NCBI GenBank assembly: GCA_030651815.1
Contig: JAUSBW010000268.1
Span: 1-64,000, forward strand
Reading direction: 5' to 3'
Source of the DNA: Methanoregula sp.
GTDB lineage: Archaea > Halobacteriota > Methanomicrobia > Methanomicrobiales > Methanospirillaceae
DNA: 64,000 nucleotides
Part shown: in pieces, positions 53,645 to 62,474 of the stretch
Numbering within the stretch: position 1 is the stretch's first letter
How the letters are laid out: each line of letters starts with the position of its first letter
Position numbers and translations under genes: made by a program
Notes under the pieces: generated by a model
Seen by the model: the letters and a program-made list of their open reading frames with translations, nothing else
Database searches by the model: none
Told to the model about the DNA's origin: nothing

Positions 53645-53962
53645 ATGAGAAGATATCACGGTATCCCTGAACTGCTCGAAGCGTACATGGAAGAGAACGC
53701 GGCCGATGAGCAGTGGATCACTGCACATGAACTCCGTGACCGCTTTGGCCTGACACGCTACCAGAGCAACACGGTATCTGCGTTCCTGCGGCGGCTGAAG
53801 GTCGGGCCGTTTAGCCAGTTTCCCTTCATTGTCGCAAAGATCACGCTGGAAGAGGGCGAAAACCCGTCCGATCCCAAAAAATGCCGGTATCTTCTGAAAC
53901 TGCGGGAATGTACCGCTGCGCACCACCATCGGACCATGCTTCCGGAAAAAACCGATAGGTAG
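53645..53962 (+). CDS. Hypothetical small HTH-like protein
   Basis: 105 residues. ITAHELRDRFGLTRYQSNTV then SAFLRRLKVG looks like a helix-turn-helix that fixes DNA or a partner; the C-terminal half (CRYLLKLRECTAAHHHRTML) has Cys and three His. No family name known to me. Between Mrp and the DUF134 gene on the same strand. Confidence 0.55.
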   Translation: MRRYHGIPELLEAYMEENAADEQWITAHELRDRFGLTRYQSNTVSAFLRRLKVGPFSQFPFIVAKITLEEGENPSDPKKCRYLLKLRECTAAHHHRTMLPEKTDR

Positions 53963-54454
53963 CGTATAATGATCCCACGGGTCAGAAAACGGCATGATAC
54001 TGCAAGAGATATCCGTGCAATTATGGCCAGTGTTTTCTTGGTCTTGTCAGAGAGACGAGTTCCGGATTTACGGGTCTGATAAAAACTATCCGGGGGAACC
54101 AAAAAGGGAGGTTAAGGAATGCCAATAGACCGTTTCAATGAACTTCCCGGTTTACGGGCACTGCCGAGGCTGTTGCACAGTTCGAAAAAATTAACCCAAT
54201 AGTAGAATTTGCAAAAAACGGTATGTGTTCTGATGAATTTTCAACGATATTTTGGAGGACAATTAACACAAATGTAGAATTGAAAAGGTCTGTGCAACGA
54301 CCTCTGCCATCAGGTTAATTTTGAAAACATGTCTGCCCCCCCTGATACACGGGACAAACAAAGGAACCCGTCCGGCACATGCCCGGTCATACACGCAGCA
54401 GTAAGAACATTAATTCCCCTCGCAAGAGTATCATTGATCACAGGAGATTGAGCG
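53963..54454. other. Intergenic with a MITE-like element
   Basis: 492 bases with no intact gene. Includes the 127-bp terminal-repeat element at 54172-54298 and the promoter of the DUF134 gene near 54400-54440. Confidence 0.4.
54172..54298. mobile_element. 127-bp MITE-like or IS-end remnant
   Basis: GTTGCACAG at the left and CTGTGCAAC at the right are perfect 9-bp inverted ends. The inside is AT-rich (TTTTCAACGATATTTTGGAG) unlike the GC-rich surroundings and has no gene. It looks like the ends of an insertion sequence with the transposase deleted. No clear target duplication. Confidence 0.45.
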
Positions 54455-54859
54455 ATGACGGACAAAAGAGAGATTGAATTGCCCCAATGCCCCCGCAGGG
54501 GAAGACCCCGTATCCGGCGCATCATTGAAGGGACCGGGGAGTCGCGCTGCTACGAACCCCGCTGCTGCCCGCATGAAGACGGTATCGTAATCTCTTTAAA
54601 ACCTGAAGAGATTGAACTTATCCGTCTTGTCGATCTCGAAGGGCTCGAACAGGAAGAAGCCGCAGCAAAACTGGGAGTCTCCCGCAAAACTGCGTGGCGC
54701 GATCTGCATGAAACCCGGAAAAAAATTGCCGATGCACTGGTGAATGGCAAGGGTATCGAGATGTCCGGGTGCCGGAAAGCAGCGGAAGGCCAGTGCCCGA
54801 AATGCTATCGCAGAAAGGGAGAACACAGGGTCGCTCACAATGAGAGTACATTCGCGTAA
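54455..54859 (+). CDS. DUF134 (UPF0251) HTH regulator (2)
   Basis: 134 residues: leader CPRRGRPRIRRIIEG, Cys-rich RCYEPRCCPHEDG, HTH LEQEEAAAKLGVSRKTAWRD, KIADALVNGKGIEMSGC and the Cys end CPKCYRRKG. Complete unlike the copy at 39874. Candidate regulator of the NifX/Mrp/AtwA group; metal or cluster sensing through its Cys is plausible. Confidence 0.85.
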   Translation: MTDKREIELPQCPRRGRPRIRRIIEGTGESRCYEPRCCPHEDGIVISLKPEEIELIRLVDLEGLEQEEAAAKLGVSRKTAWRDLHETRKKIADALVNGKGIEMSGCRKAAEGQCPKCYRRKGEHRVAHNESTFA

Positions 54860-54892
54860 TCTCCTCTTTTTTAATTCACTACGCTTAAATAT

Positions 54893-54924
54893 TTACGCTC
54901 ATAAGTGTAATTAATCGATTACAC
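54893..54924 (+). promoter_or_regulatory. Diverged operator candidate, copy 3
   Basis: TTACGCTCATAAGTGTAATT resembles the 17-bp motif of copies 1 and 2 and lies right after TATA-like TTAAATATTTA (54885-54895). It runs into GTGTAAT...ATTACAC (54905-54924), 7-bp inverted arms with a 6-base spacer. It precedes the small gene at 54938 and atwA. Confidence 0.5.
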
Positions 54925-54937
54925 TATAGAGGGATAT

Positions 54938-55084
54938 ATGCCAAACTTTGACGGAACGGAACCGATCAGACGCGGGCGGGCGATCGGGCGGGTACCTGGT
55001 CCCTGCAAAAAAGGCAACGAGTGCTCCCCGTGCCAGAGGAAGGATGCACCAGAGAATACAAAAGAAAAACCGGATACCCTGTAA
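54938..55084 (+). CDS. Small DUF5320-like protein ahead of atwA
   Basis: 48 residues: MPNFDGTEPIRRGRAIGRVP then GPCKKGNECSPCQRKDAPEN. The N-terminus follows the DUF5320 pattern; three Cys (GPC, NECSPC) could bind a metal. No strong ribosome site, but it lies 13-14 bases after the operator and 18 bp before atwA. Short, but family resemblance supports it. Confidence 0.6.
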   Translation: MPNFDGTEPIRRGRAIGRVPGPCKKGNECSPCQRKDAPENTKEKPDTL

Positions 55085-55102
55085 CTAAAAGCGAGAGATA
55101 CC

Positions 55103-56689
55103 ATGACCACACCATTTCTTTCTGTTGATAATCTCTGCATGGAGTTCGAGGGAAAAAAAGTCTTAAACAACATTTCCTTTGAGATCCCCGAAGGCGAGAT
55201 CGTCGGCGTCATTGGCAGGAGCGGGGCGGGAAAGAGCGTGCTTATGCACCTGCTCAGGGGCGTTGAGCAGCCCCCGACAAGCGGTTCTGTGATCTACCAC
55301 CTGAGCACCTGCAACACCTGCGATCACATGGAAGTGCAGAGCCGGGCCGGAAACCGCTGCCCATCGTGTGGAGGAAAACTGATCGCAACGGACGTTGATC
55401 TCTGGGGCGAGGAGACGGACGGCATGAAAGCCCGGGTGATGCACCGGACTGCGATCATGTTCCAGCGGACATTTGCCCTGTATGGCGATGACCGGGTGAT
55501 CGAGAATGTGCTCCACGCGCTCGATGATATCAACTACCCACAGGAGCATGCGATCACAAGAGCGGCGGACCTTATTGACCAGGTACGGCTCTCGCACAGG
55601 ATGATGCACATTGCCCGCGATCTCTCAGGAGGCGAGAAGCAGCGGGTAGTGCTCGCCCGGCAGCTCGCAAAGAACCCGGCACTGCTCTTTGCCGACGAAC
55701 CGACCGGTACGCTCGATCCAGAAACCGCGCGTATTGTGCACAGCATGCTCATTGAAGCAGCACAGAGAAACGCGATGGGCATGATCGTCACCTCGCACTT
55801 CTCGCAGGTGATTGAGGATATGGCGAACCGTGCGATCCTCCTTGTTGACGGGAAGATCGAACACATTGGATCCCCAAAAACGGTGATCCGCACGTTTGCC
55901 AAAGGTCAGCACGAAGAAGAGCGGACCGCACCTGCGGAGTTCGGGGAGAAGATTCTTTCCGCACGGGATGTGACCAAGCGCTACATCTCGGTGGATCGCG
56001 GGGTGGTGAAAGCGGTAAACGCAGTCACGTTCGATGTTGCCCAGAGAGAGATCTTCGGTATTATCGGCAAGAGCGGGGCGGGCAAGACCACCCTCTCCCG
56101 GATCATATCGGGTATCATCGAACCCACCAGTGGCGAGATGAACATCCGTATCGGTGATGACTGGGTGGACATGACAAAGCCCGGCATCGACCAGCGGGGC
56201 AGGGCCAAGGAGTATATCGGCCTGCTCCACCAGGAATATGATCTCTTCCCGCACCGCACGGTGCTCGACAACCTGACAGACTCGATCGGTCTTGAATTTC
56301 CCAAGGAGCTTGCCATGCGTAAAGCGCTCGTCACCCTCGCTATGGCCGGGTTTGAGCCGGAACGGGCTCACGAGATCCTTGACCGGTACCCGGCAGAACT
56401 CTCCGATGGCGAGCGGCACCGGGTAGCACTCGCCCAAGTGCTCATCCGCGAGCCGCGCCTCGTGATACTCGATGAACCGACCGGCACCATGGACCCGATC
56501 ACCAAGCAGGATGTGAAGCACTCGATCCTGCACGCCCGCGATGAGATGGATGAGACTTTTATCGTGGTCTCGCATGACATGGACTTTGTACGGGATGTGT
56601 GCGATCGTGTAGCCCTGATGCAGGGCGGAAAAGTGATCGAGATAGGAAAGACTGCTGACGTGCTCGCCGGCATGAATGAGAGCAACTGA
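55103..56689 (+). CDS. atwA: Mcr activation component A2, ABC-type ATPase AtwA
   Basis: 528 residues with two ATPase domains. Domain 1: Walker A GRSGAGKSVLMHLLRG, an inserted zinc finger (CNTCDHM...CPSCGGK, about residues 72-95), signature LSGGEKQRVVLARQL, DEPTGTLDPE. Domain 2: GKSGAGKTTLSRIISG, LSDGERHRVALAQVL, LDEPTGTMDP. This is the layout of component A2, which uses ATP to reactivate Mcr by reducing F430 to Ni(I). Its place among NifX, DUF5320, DUF134 and Mrp genes ties Mcr activation to cluster delivery. Confidence 0.92.
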   Translation: MTTPFLSVDNLCMEFEGKKVLNNISFEIPEGEIVGVIGRSGAGKSVLMHLLRGVEQPPTSGSVIYHLSTCNTCDHMEVQSRAGNRCPSCGGKLIATDVDLWGEETDGMKARVMHRTAIMFQRTFALYGDDRVIENVLHALDDINYPQEHAITRAADLIDQVRLSHRMMHIARDLSGGEKQRVVLARQLAKNPALLFADEPTGTLDPETARIVHSMLIEAAQRNAMGMIVTSHFSQVIEDMANRAILLVDGKIEHIGSPKTVIRTFAKGQHEEERTAPAEFGEKILSARDVTKRYISVDRGVVKAVNAVTFDVAQREIFGIIGKSGAGKTTLSRIISGIIEPTSGEMNIRIGDDWVDMTKPGIDQRGRAKEYIGLLHQEYDLFPHRTVLDNLTDSIGLEFPKELAMRKALVTLAMAGFEPERAHEILDRYPAELSDGERHRVALAQVLIREPRLVILDEPTGTMDPITKQDVKHSILHARDEMDETFIVVSHDMDFVRDVCDRVALMQGGKVIEIGKTADVLAGMNESN

Positions 56690-56748
56690 CATCACACCTC
56701 CTGCTAATGCATCGGGTTGTTCACACACCAACAAGGATGAATTACACC

Positions 56749-57621
56749 ATGACACAACACACATCTGCCAAAGATACAAACTGCGATGAGAACGGCTCCA
56801 GCTGCTCTTCCGGATCAACACCCCAACCCCAGAAAGGGCTGCCGCCGCGATCAAAAATCGACGTGAAGCATGTGATCCTTGTGCTCAGCGGGAAAGGAGG
56901 AGTAGGCAAGTCCACGGTCTCGGTTAACCTCGCATCCGCACTCTCCGCTCACGGGAGAACTGTGGGACTCCTCGATCTCGATTTTCATGGCCCCAACATC
57001 CCCAAGATGCTGGGCATCGAAAGCCAGAAACCAGCCGTTATAGAAAAGCACATCGAGCCTGTGCATGTAACCGGAACGCTTTCGGTAATGTCGATGGCAT
57101 TCCTGCTGCCGGACACGAGTACCCCGGTGGTCTGGCGCGGACCGATGAAGATGGTGGCGATCCGGCAGTTCCTTGATGAAGTGAACTGGGGAACGCTTGA
57201 CTACCTTGTCGTGGATCTGCCTCCGGGAACCGGAGACGAGGCCCTCTCGATCGCGCAACTGGCACCGAACGTGAAAGGTGCAGTCATTGTGACGACACCG
57301 CAGGATGTGGCTGTGCTGGATGCAGTCAAATCGGTGAAATTCATCCAGAAACTGGAAATTCCGGTCATCGGCATCATCGAGAACATGAGCGGGATGATCT
57401 GCCCCCACTGCGGAGATACCATAGACCTGTTCGGAAGGGATGGCGGGAAGAAGGCGGCTGAAGATCTGAACGTTCCGTTTCTCGGTGTAATCCCCCTTGA
57501 CCCGGAGATGGTGAAAGCCGGTGACGAGGGGCGACCCTACGTCCTTCGCCATACAGATACACCTACGTGGAAGGCCGTGGATGCAGTTATGGAAAAACTG
57601 GTAAAACTGGTCGAGTCCTGA
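56749..57621 (+). CDS. Mrp/NBP35-type P-loop ATPase (2)
   Basis: 290 residues, paralog of 52747-53589 with the same blocks (GKGGVGKSTVSVNLA, DLDFHGPNIPKMLGI, MICPHCGDTIDLFG). The N-terminal leader has extra Cys (TNCDENGSSCSSGS). ATG 56749 chosen by alignment with the paralog. Directly downstream of atwA, so probably supplies clusters for that ATPase's work. The next 105 bases hold no gene. Confidence 0.92.
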   Translation: MTQHTSAKDTNCDENGSSCSSGSTPQPQKGLPPRSKIDVKHVILVLSGKGGVGKSTVSVNLASALSAHGRTVGLLDLDFHGPNIPKMLGIESQKPAVIEKHIEPVHVTGTLSVMSMAFLLPDTSTPVVWRGPMKMVAIRQFLDEVNWGTLDYLVVDLPPGTGDEALSIAQLAPNVKGAVIVTTPQDVAVLDAVKSVKFIQKLEIPVIGIIENMSGMICPHCGDTIDLFGRDGGKKAAEDLNVPFLGVIPLDPEMVKAGDEGRPYVLRHTDTPTWKAVDAVMEKLVKLVES

Positions 57622-57726
57622 ATGCGTAGTTGGAAAGGCTCAGAACGCCACCGACTCGCTTAACCTGCTGATTCACGGATTTGCTAGGCATGCGGACGCA
57701 CCCTTTCACGCGATCACCACAGAACT

Positions 57727-58497
57727 CTAATACAACCCGGTGCTCCGCACGCAGAGATTACCTTTCCCCCGGTTTGCCACATCGCCTTTGTACACATCCG
57801 CAGTGATCTTCCATTCGGGAAGCACCCGCCTTTCAATCTTTTCAAAGGTGGGGAGCATGTCGTGCACCGTGCCCAGAATCACACAGGAGCCGTTCTTCAT
57901 GTTCCCGCAGGGCCGGGTGGCGTCGCCTTCTATGATCAGCTCCCCGCCCCGCATCTCCGCGCCGGGGAAATCACCGGTGCTGCCATGGATGTGCACCGTA
58001 CCGCCTGCAAGGTATTCAGCGCAGAAATCCCCGGTATTGCCAGACACTTCCACTTTCCCGCCCTGCATACCTTTCTTCTCGCCGCGGTAGCCGGTTGCGC
58101 AATAATGGCCCGCATTGCCCCGGCAGAGGATCGTCCCCCCCCGCATCTCCCGTCCGAGCCACGCATCGGCATTGCCACGGATCTCGATCGTTCCGCCGCT
58201 CATGAAGTTCCCGCAGTGCATGCCGATGTCTCCTTCTATCACGATACTGCCGGTGTCCATGTACTCCCCGACCCGCTTGATCCGTGAAGTATCGCCTTTG
58301 AGTATCACCTCAATGTTTTCAGGAGAGACCGCAGTCCCTTCGACAAAGATCCAGAACAGTTCAGAGAGCGTGCGCTCCTTGTTGCCCTCGAACACCACAT
58401 GATCGGTGCCTTTTAAGAAATTGCGGGGGATAATCGCCTCTGCTTCAATCGGGAGGTTGGGCTTACTCCGCACCTTGCTCTCGAGGATCACTCTCAT
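57727..58497 (-). CDS. fwdC: Formylmethanofuran dehydrogenase subunit C
   Basis: 256 residues. Right-handed beta-helix with repeated GG-x5-GN (GGTIEIRGNADAWLG; GGTILCRGNAGHYC; GGKVEVSGNTGDFC; GGTVHIHGSTGDFPG) as in the glutamate synthase C-terminal domain. It supports FwdA and FwdB. ATG 58497 overlaps the fwdA stop (ATGA); an 8-codon extension upstream is not typical. Confidence 0.94.
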   Translation of the reverse strand: MRVILESKVRSKPNLPIEAEAIIPRNFLKGTDHVVFEGNKERTLSELFWIFVEGTAVSPENIEVILKGDTSRIKRVGEYMDTGSIVIEGDIGMHCGNFMSGGTIEIRGNADAWLGREMRGGTILCRGNAGHYCATGYRGEKKGMQGGKVEVSGNTGDFCAEYLAGGTVHIHGSTGDFPGAEMRGGELIIEGDATRPCGNMKNGSCVILGTVHDMLPTFEKIERRVLPEWKITADVYKGDVANRGKGNLCVRSTGLY

Positions 58498-60194
58498 GTA
58501 AATGCCTCCGTCTCTATGCACCGTCCGCGGGGGAGGTACACATCCTGCACCGGGTAATTGCTCATTCTCACGGTGTAGAACTGCTCGAATCTCTTAATAA
58601 ATTCCGGGTCGTTCTCCATTCTGATATCCTCCGGTACCTTCGCATCTACCCAGAAGGTCGCATTTGCACCATCCACGATGATCTCCCCGTCCCGCGATAC
58701 CACGCGTCCCCGCTTGATCGTGTACCGGGTCTTCTGGAACCCTTCGACTACTTTCCGGTATTCCCGGGCCGGGTCAACAGAATCCGTCCGGATCGGATAG
58801 ATAGCGATGTCGGCTTCCGCACCGACACCGAGATGGCCTTTGCCCTGGCTGACGATGCCCAGCGCCTTTGCCTGCCCTGCCCGGGTCATGACGGCGATAT
58901 CGTGCCAGTCCATCTCCCGTTCAAGCGCATACAGTGAGGTCTTCTGCTCGGTACCGGCATGCAGGGCGGCGCATTCCTCGTCCCTGTACCGCTTGCTCAT
59001 CAGAAGGCCAATGACTTCGGGATACTTCACAAACGGTGCACCGTTGGGGTTGTCAGTCTCGAGCAGGCACTGCCATGGATTTTTTGTAAGAAGAGCCAGT
59101 TCGAGGCCGATCGCCCACATGATGCAGTTCACTGTACTCTTTTTAGAGTACGTTACCGGGATGATACCGGACCCGGTCTCCAGTTCCACATCGTGGTTGC
59201 TCCACTTGTTGTTATGGAGGCAGTGGAGGTTGAACTCCATAGGCCCGTCAGCGGTCATGGTCATGGTCCGGCCGAACATGATCTGGCCCATGTCCATCAC
59301 GATCTGGGGTTTGCTGTTGACCAGGCGGGTGATCTCTTCTGCCTTGGAACAGATGTTCTTCCATGTCCCGCCGCCATACGCATGGAACTGCACATGGGTG
59401 GCATACAGGGTCTGGCGTGCGTCGTTCAGGTCGGGCACGAGCTCGAATGTCTCTAGCGTGGTCTGGTAATTGCCGGGCTTTCCTAAGTTGTTGCAGTGCA
59501 GGTGCACCGAGTGGGGGAGTTTGAGGAGTTCGTTTGCCCGGATCATGGTGGTGATGATCTCGGCAGGAGTTACTGCGAAATGCGGAACCGTGTCATGAAT
59601 ACCGGTCAGATCCTCGCCCCAGCCCCATGCCTCGGTACCACCGGGATTTGTCAGTTTGATCCCATATCCTCTGGCTGCTTTCAGCGTCCATGCGACCACC
59701 GCCGCAGTTTTCCGTATATCTTTTTCCCGCACCGCATCCATGACTGCCCAGTTGCCGTCGAAGAGGGTGTTGGCCATCATGTCCTGGTGGGGAGTTGCCG
59801 TGAACTCCTCGTGGGTGTGGCGGGCTTCTAAGGGAGCCATCGCCCCTTCGAGCAGGGTGGTGTACCCCATGGCGCTGTACCGGTAGCTGTTCCCGAACGT
59901 GGTCGGGACATAGTAGCCGCTCGTCACATGCATCTTCCCCTTGCGCTTCGTACGTCCTGCACGCATGTCCTCCGGGCTCATGTACCGCCCGAAGTTCACC
60001 TTGGTGCCGCTGACATGAGTGTGCGAGTCAATACCGCCGGGCAGGGTGAGGCACCGTTCTGCATCGATCACCTCAGCCCGGTCCGACACCGACTCCACGA
60101 TCCGGCCGTCACGGATTGCGATATCCATGATATCCCCGTTTATGCCACGGATAGGGTCAATGACACAGGCATTTTTTACCCATAATTCGGTCAT
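58494..60194 (-). CDS. fwdA: Formylmethanofuran dehydrogenase subunit A
   Basis: 566 residues, a metal-dependent amidohydrolase. GGIDSHTHVSG carries the first two His; a long barrel follows to GRVVSRDGEIIVDG. It condenses formate made by FwdB with methanofuran. Start overlaps the fwdB stop by 4 bp. Full length. Confidence 0.95.
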   Translation of the reverse strand: MTELWVKNACVIDPIRGINGDIMDIAIRDGRIVESVSDRAEVIDAERCLTLPGGIDSHTHVSGTKVNFGRYMSPEDMRAGRTKRKGKMHVTSGYYVPTTFGNSYRYSAMGYTTLLEGAMAPLEARHTHEEFTATPHQDMMANTLFDGNWAVMDAVREKDIRKTAAVVAWTLKAARGYGIKLTNPGGTEAWGWGEDLTGIHDTVPHFAVTPAEIITTMIRANELLKLPHSVHLHCNNLGKPGNYQTTLETFELVPDLNDARQTLYATHVQFHAYGGGTWKNICSKAEEITRLVNSKPQIVMDMGQIMFGRTMTMTADGPMEFNLHCLHNNKWSNHDVELETGSGIIPVTYSKKSTVNCIMWAIGLELALLTKNPWQCLLETDNPNGAPFVKYPEVIGLLMSKRYRDEECAALHAGTEQKTSLYALEREMDWHDIAVMTRAGQAKALGIVSQGKGHLGVGAEADIAIYPIRTDSVDPAREYRKVVEGFQKTRYTIKRGRVVSRDGEIIVDGANATFWVDAKVPEDIRMENDPEFIKRFEQFYTVRMSNYPVQDVYLPRGRCIETEAFT

Positions 60195-61480
60195 GGTCCC
60201 ATACCCCCGTTCAGAAGATCATAGATTTTTTTGAGGATCTCTGCATCATCCGGGTACCCGCGGTCGATTACTTTTTTCAGCCGGATGGGCACCCCGTCCA
60301 TCCGGTATGCGGTCCCAGCGGCATCGATACCCGCAGCGGTACAGGGAATATGGATGCGGGAGAGGGCGGTCGTCGCGTTCACGTGCGGATCGATAACTAC
60401 AGTCGGGATCTTTGCCAGGTGGGCCGCGGCAGCCCGGGGGAAATTTGCACCCGGATCACTTGCCACGATGAGGGCCGCATCACACTCCCCCCGCCGCAAT
60501 ATGTCCACTGCGGTCGTTTCCCCAGGATTGTAGAAGGCGATGCCCCGGGCAAAATCAACGGCAAAAGGATACCCGGTCATCCACGTGAAGACTTCATTGG
60601 AACCATAAACATTCCCGTGTCCTCTTAAGGGAGAGATCACAAATTTCGTATGCCGGTTGAGTTCGTCGGTGAGCTCGATGGCATTCCGAATGTTCTTGTA
60701 TTTTCCACGGCTCATGGTGAGACCGAGACCAAAGAAGATCGCCCCGAACTTTGCCTTTTTGCAGATTTCGGCAATACGGATCAGCTGTTCCTTTGAAACC
60801 CCGGCAACTTTCCGGGGGATCACCGACGCATTTCCCCGCACAATTGCCCGCAGGGCGGAAAACACCGCGTAATCCCCCCCTCGTTCAATCTGCACGAATT
60901 CATCAGCAATATTGGCTGTGTCAGTCCTGCGGGTATCCACCACGATCACCGTACGCTCCCGCCGGGCCTCCGGTACAAAAAAACCGGTAGCATAGGTTGT
61001 GTACCGGCTCATGTGGCGGGGATGCGCCTCTACCGGGTTGGCCCCCCAGTAGATGATCACATCCGCCCGGTTCTTCACCTGCCCGAGAGTGCAGCCGGGA
61101 TGGCCGACTTCCTGGATGGCAAGGATGGACGGGCCGTGGCAGACGGTGCTCGTATTGTCGATGACTGCCCCAATGAGTTCGGCAATATGCACGCCGATGC
61201 TCTGTGCCTCACCGTGCGTGCTGCTCCACCCATAGAGGAGCGGACGGTCTGCATCCCGTAAAATCTCTGCCGTCTCTTTGATCGCTTCGTTATAGGAAAT
61301 ATCCTCCCAGCCGGTCTCAGTGCGCCGTATCGGGGCCGGGAGCCGGGTATCGTTCATAAACGTTGACTCTGCAAGGGAGCAACCGTTCTGCACCTTGACG
61401 ATTTTGCCCCCTTCTGTCTCAAGTTCGAGATCATCGCAGAGGCAGCCGCAGAATGGGCAGACCACATCACGTTCGATCAT
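60191..61480 (-). CDS. fwdB: Formylmethanofuran dehydrogenase subunit B
   Basis: 429 residues. N-terminal [4Fe-4S] Cys at 8, 11, 15 and 34 (VVCPFCGCLCDD...NGCSLA). STVCHGPS puts the W/Mo-ligating Cys at 114, so the enzyme is the Cys form, not selenocysteine. It reduces CO2 to formate with a bis-pyranopterin cofactor. Overlaps fwdD by 14 bp. Confidence 0.94.
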   Translation of the reverse strand: MIERDVVCPFCGCLCDDLELETEGGKIVKVQNGCSLAESTFMNDTRLPAPIRRTETGWEDISYNEAIKETAEILRDADRPLLYGWSSTHGEAQSIGVHIAELIGAVIDNTSTVCHGPSILAIQEVGHPGCTLGQVKNRADVIIYWGANPVEAHPRHMSRYTTYATGFFVPEARRERTVIVVDTRRTDTANIADEFVQIERGGDYAVFSALRAIVRGNASVIPRKVAGVSKEQLIRIAEICKKAKFGAIFFGLGLTMSRGKYKNIRNAIELTDELNRHTKFVISPLRGHGNVYGSNEVFTWMTGYPFAVDFARGIAFYNPGETTAVDILRRGECDAALIVASDPGANFPRAAAAHLAKIPTVVIDPHVNATTALSRIHIPCTAAGIDAAGTAYRMDGVPIRLKKVIDRGYPDDAEILKKIYDLLNGGMGP

Positions 61481-61859
61481 AGCGCAACCCCCCGATCGCT
61501 TCCATGAGTTCCCCTACGCTCTTTATCGGTTCTTCGGTTGGCTCCACATCTACGGACTGGCTCTTGAAGTCCGGCATCCCGGTGCCATGGGTCTCTGAGG
61601 AGATGATGTGGTTGGCATACGGGCCGATTGCCACAAAGATCTCCCCCCGTGCCACCCCCTCAGCGGGACGGGCGGTGAGGACGATATGCCCTGCAGGGGT
61701 GGTGACCCGGACCCGATCCCCGTTCTCGATTCCCAGCATCATCATATCCACGGGATTGAGAAAACAGGCCGATGCAACGGTACTATATAATTCTGATCCC
61801 TTGTGCTCGACAGAAGCTCCCTGCGGAACCGTGCGCCCGGTGTTGAGTATGCACTTCAC
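61467..61859 (-). CDS. fwdD: Formylmethanofuran dehydrogenase subunit D
   Basis: 130 residues, molybdopterin dinucleotide-binding domain: MKCILNTGRTVPQGASVEHK, MMLGIENGDRVRVTTPAGH and SSETHGTGMPDFKSQSVDVEPT. It completes the cofactor site with FwdB. Overlaps the polyferredoxin gene by 4 bp. Confidence 0.93.
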   Translation of the reverse strand: MKCILNTGRTVPQGASVEHKGSELYSTVASACFLNPVDMMMLGIENGDRVRVTTPAGHIVLTARPAEGVARGEIFVAIGPYANHIISSETHGTGMPDFKSQSVDVEPTEEPIKSVGELMEAIGGLRYDRT

Positions 61860-62473
61860 TGCAATTCCTCCTGAACGGGCTGCTGGTATCCTTCAAGGAT
61901 CCGTGCAATCCGGATGGCACCGTTCGGGCAGCTCATCTCGCAGGTCTTGCAGCCCGTGCATTTATCCTCGTGGATCACCACAATATCTCCTTCCTGCACC
62001 CGCATGATCACCTCATCATTCGAGGAATGCCCGCCTGCCCCCATCTGGGCGTCAACCTGCTTGTTGACCGGGCAGGCAGTACAACAGTTCCCGCAGCCGG
62101 TGCAGAGTTCCTTGTCAATCGCGATACGGAACGAGAAGAGCAGCGACGTGCCTTCACGTTCCAGGGTCTCAAGGATCCTCCCGCTTTTTAAAACCCCGTT
62201 CGGGCACGCCTCCACGCAGAGCCCGCAGCGGATGCAATGCCCTTTGTGAATCTTCGGTATCCAGCCATCGCCGGCGTGCACAACCTCGATAGCTCCCGGT
62301 GCCGGGCAGGCCATCATGCAGAAGAGGGCATGCTGGCAGGTCTTTCCGGTCGGTTCCGGAAATCCCCGGAAATACGAGGGGGTTACCAGCGGAGCAGTCT
62401 TTGCAAACAGGAACTTTTTGATCCACTCAGCACGGGCGAACTCTCTTAAGTACCAGATTAGTGATGAACCCAT
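61856..62473 (-). CDS. Polyferredoxin of the energy-converting hydrogenase/Fwd operon
   Basis: 205 residues from ATG 62473 (GGAG 8 bp before). N-terminal helix SLIWYLREFARAEWIKKFLF as in EchF/NuoI-type proteins, then four Cys groups: CQHALFCMMACP (unusual), CIRCGLCVEACP, CTGCGNCCTACP and CTGCKTCEMSCP. Likely carries electrons between the hydrogenase and Fwd. One base separates it from the large subunit. Confidence 0.85.
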   Translation of the reverse strand: MGSSLIWYLREFARAEWIKKFLFAKTAPLVTPSYFRGFPEPTGKTCQHALFCMMACPAPGAIEVVHAGDGWIPKIHKGHCIRCGLCVEACPNGVLKSGRILETLEREGTSLLFSFRIAIDKELCTGCGNCCTACPVNKQVDAQMGAGGHSSNDEVIMRVQEGDIVVIHEDKCTGCKTCEMSCPNGAIRIARILEGYQQPVQEELQ

Positions 62474-62474
62474 C

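Noticed and set aside
55625-56854. 409-codon minus-strand ORF
   Set aside because: Antisense to atwA, whose Walker and signature motifs are clear on the plus strand.
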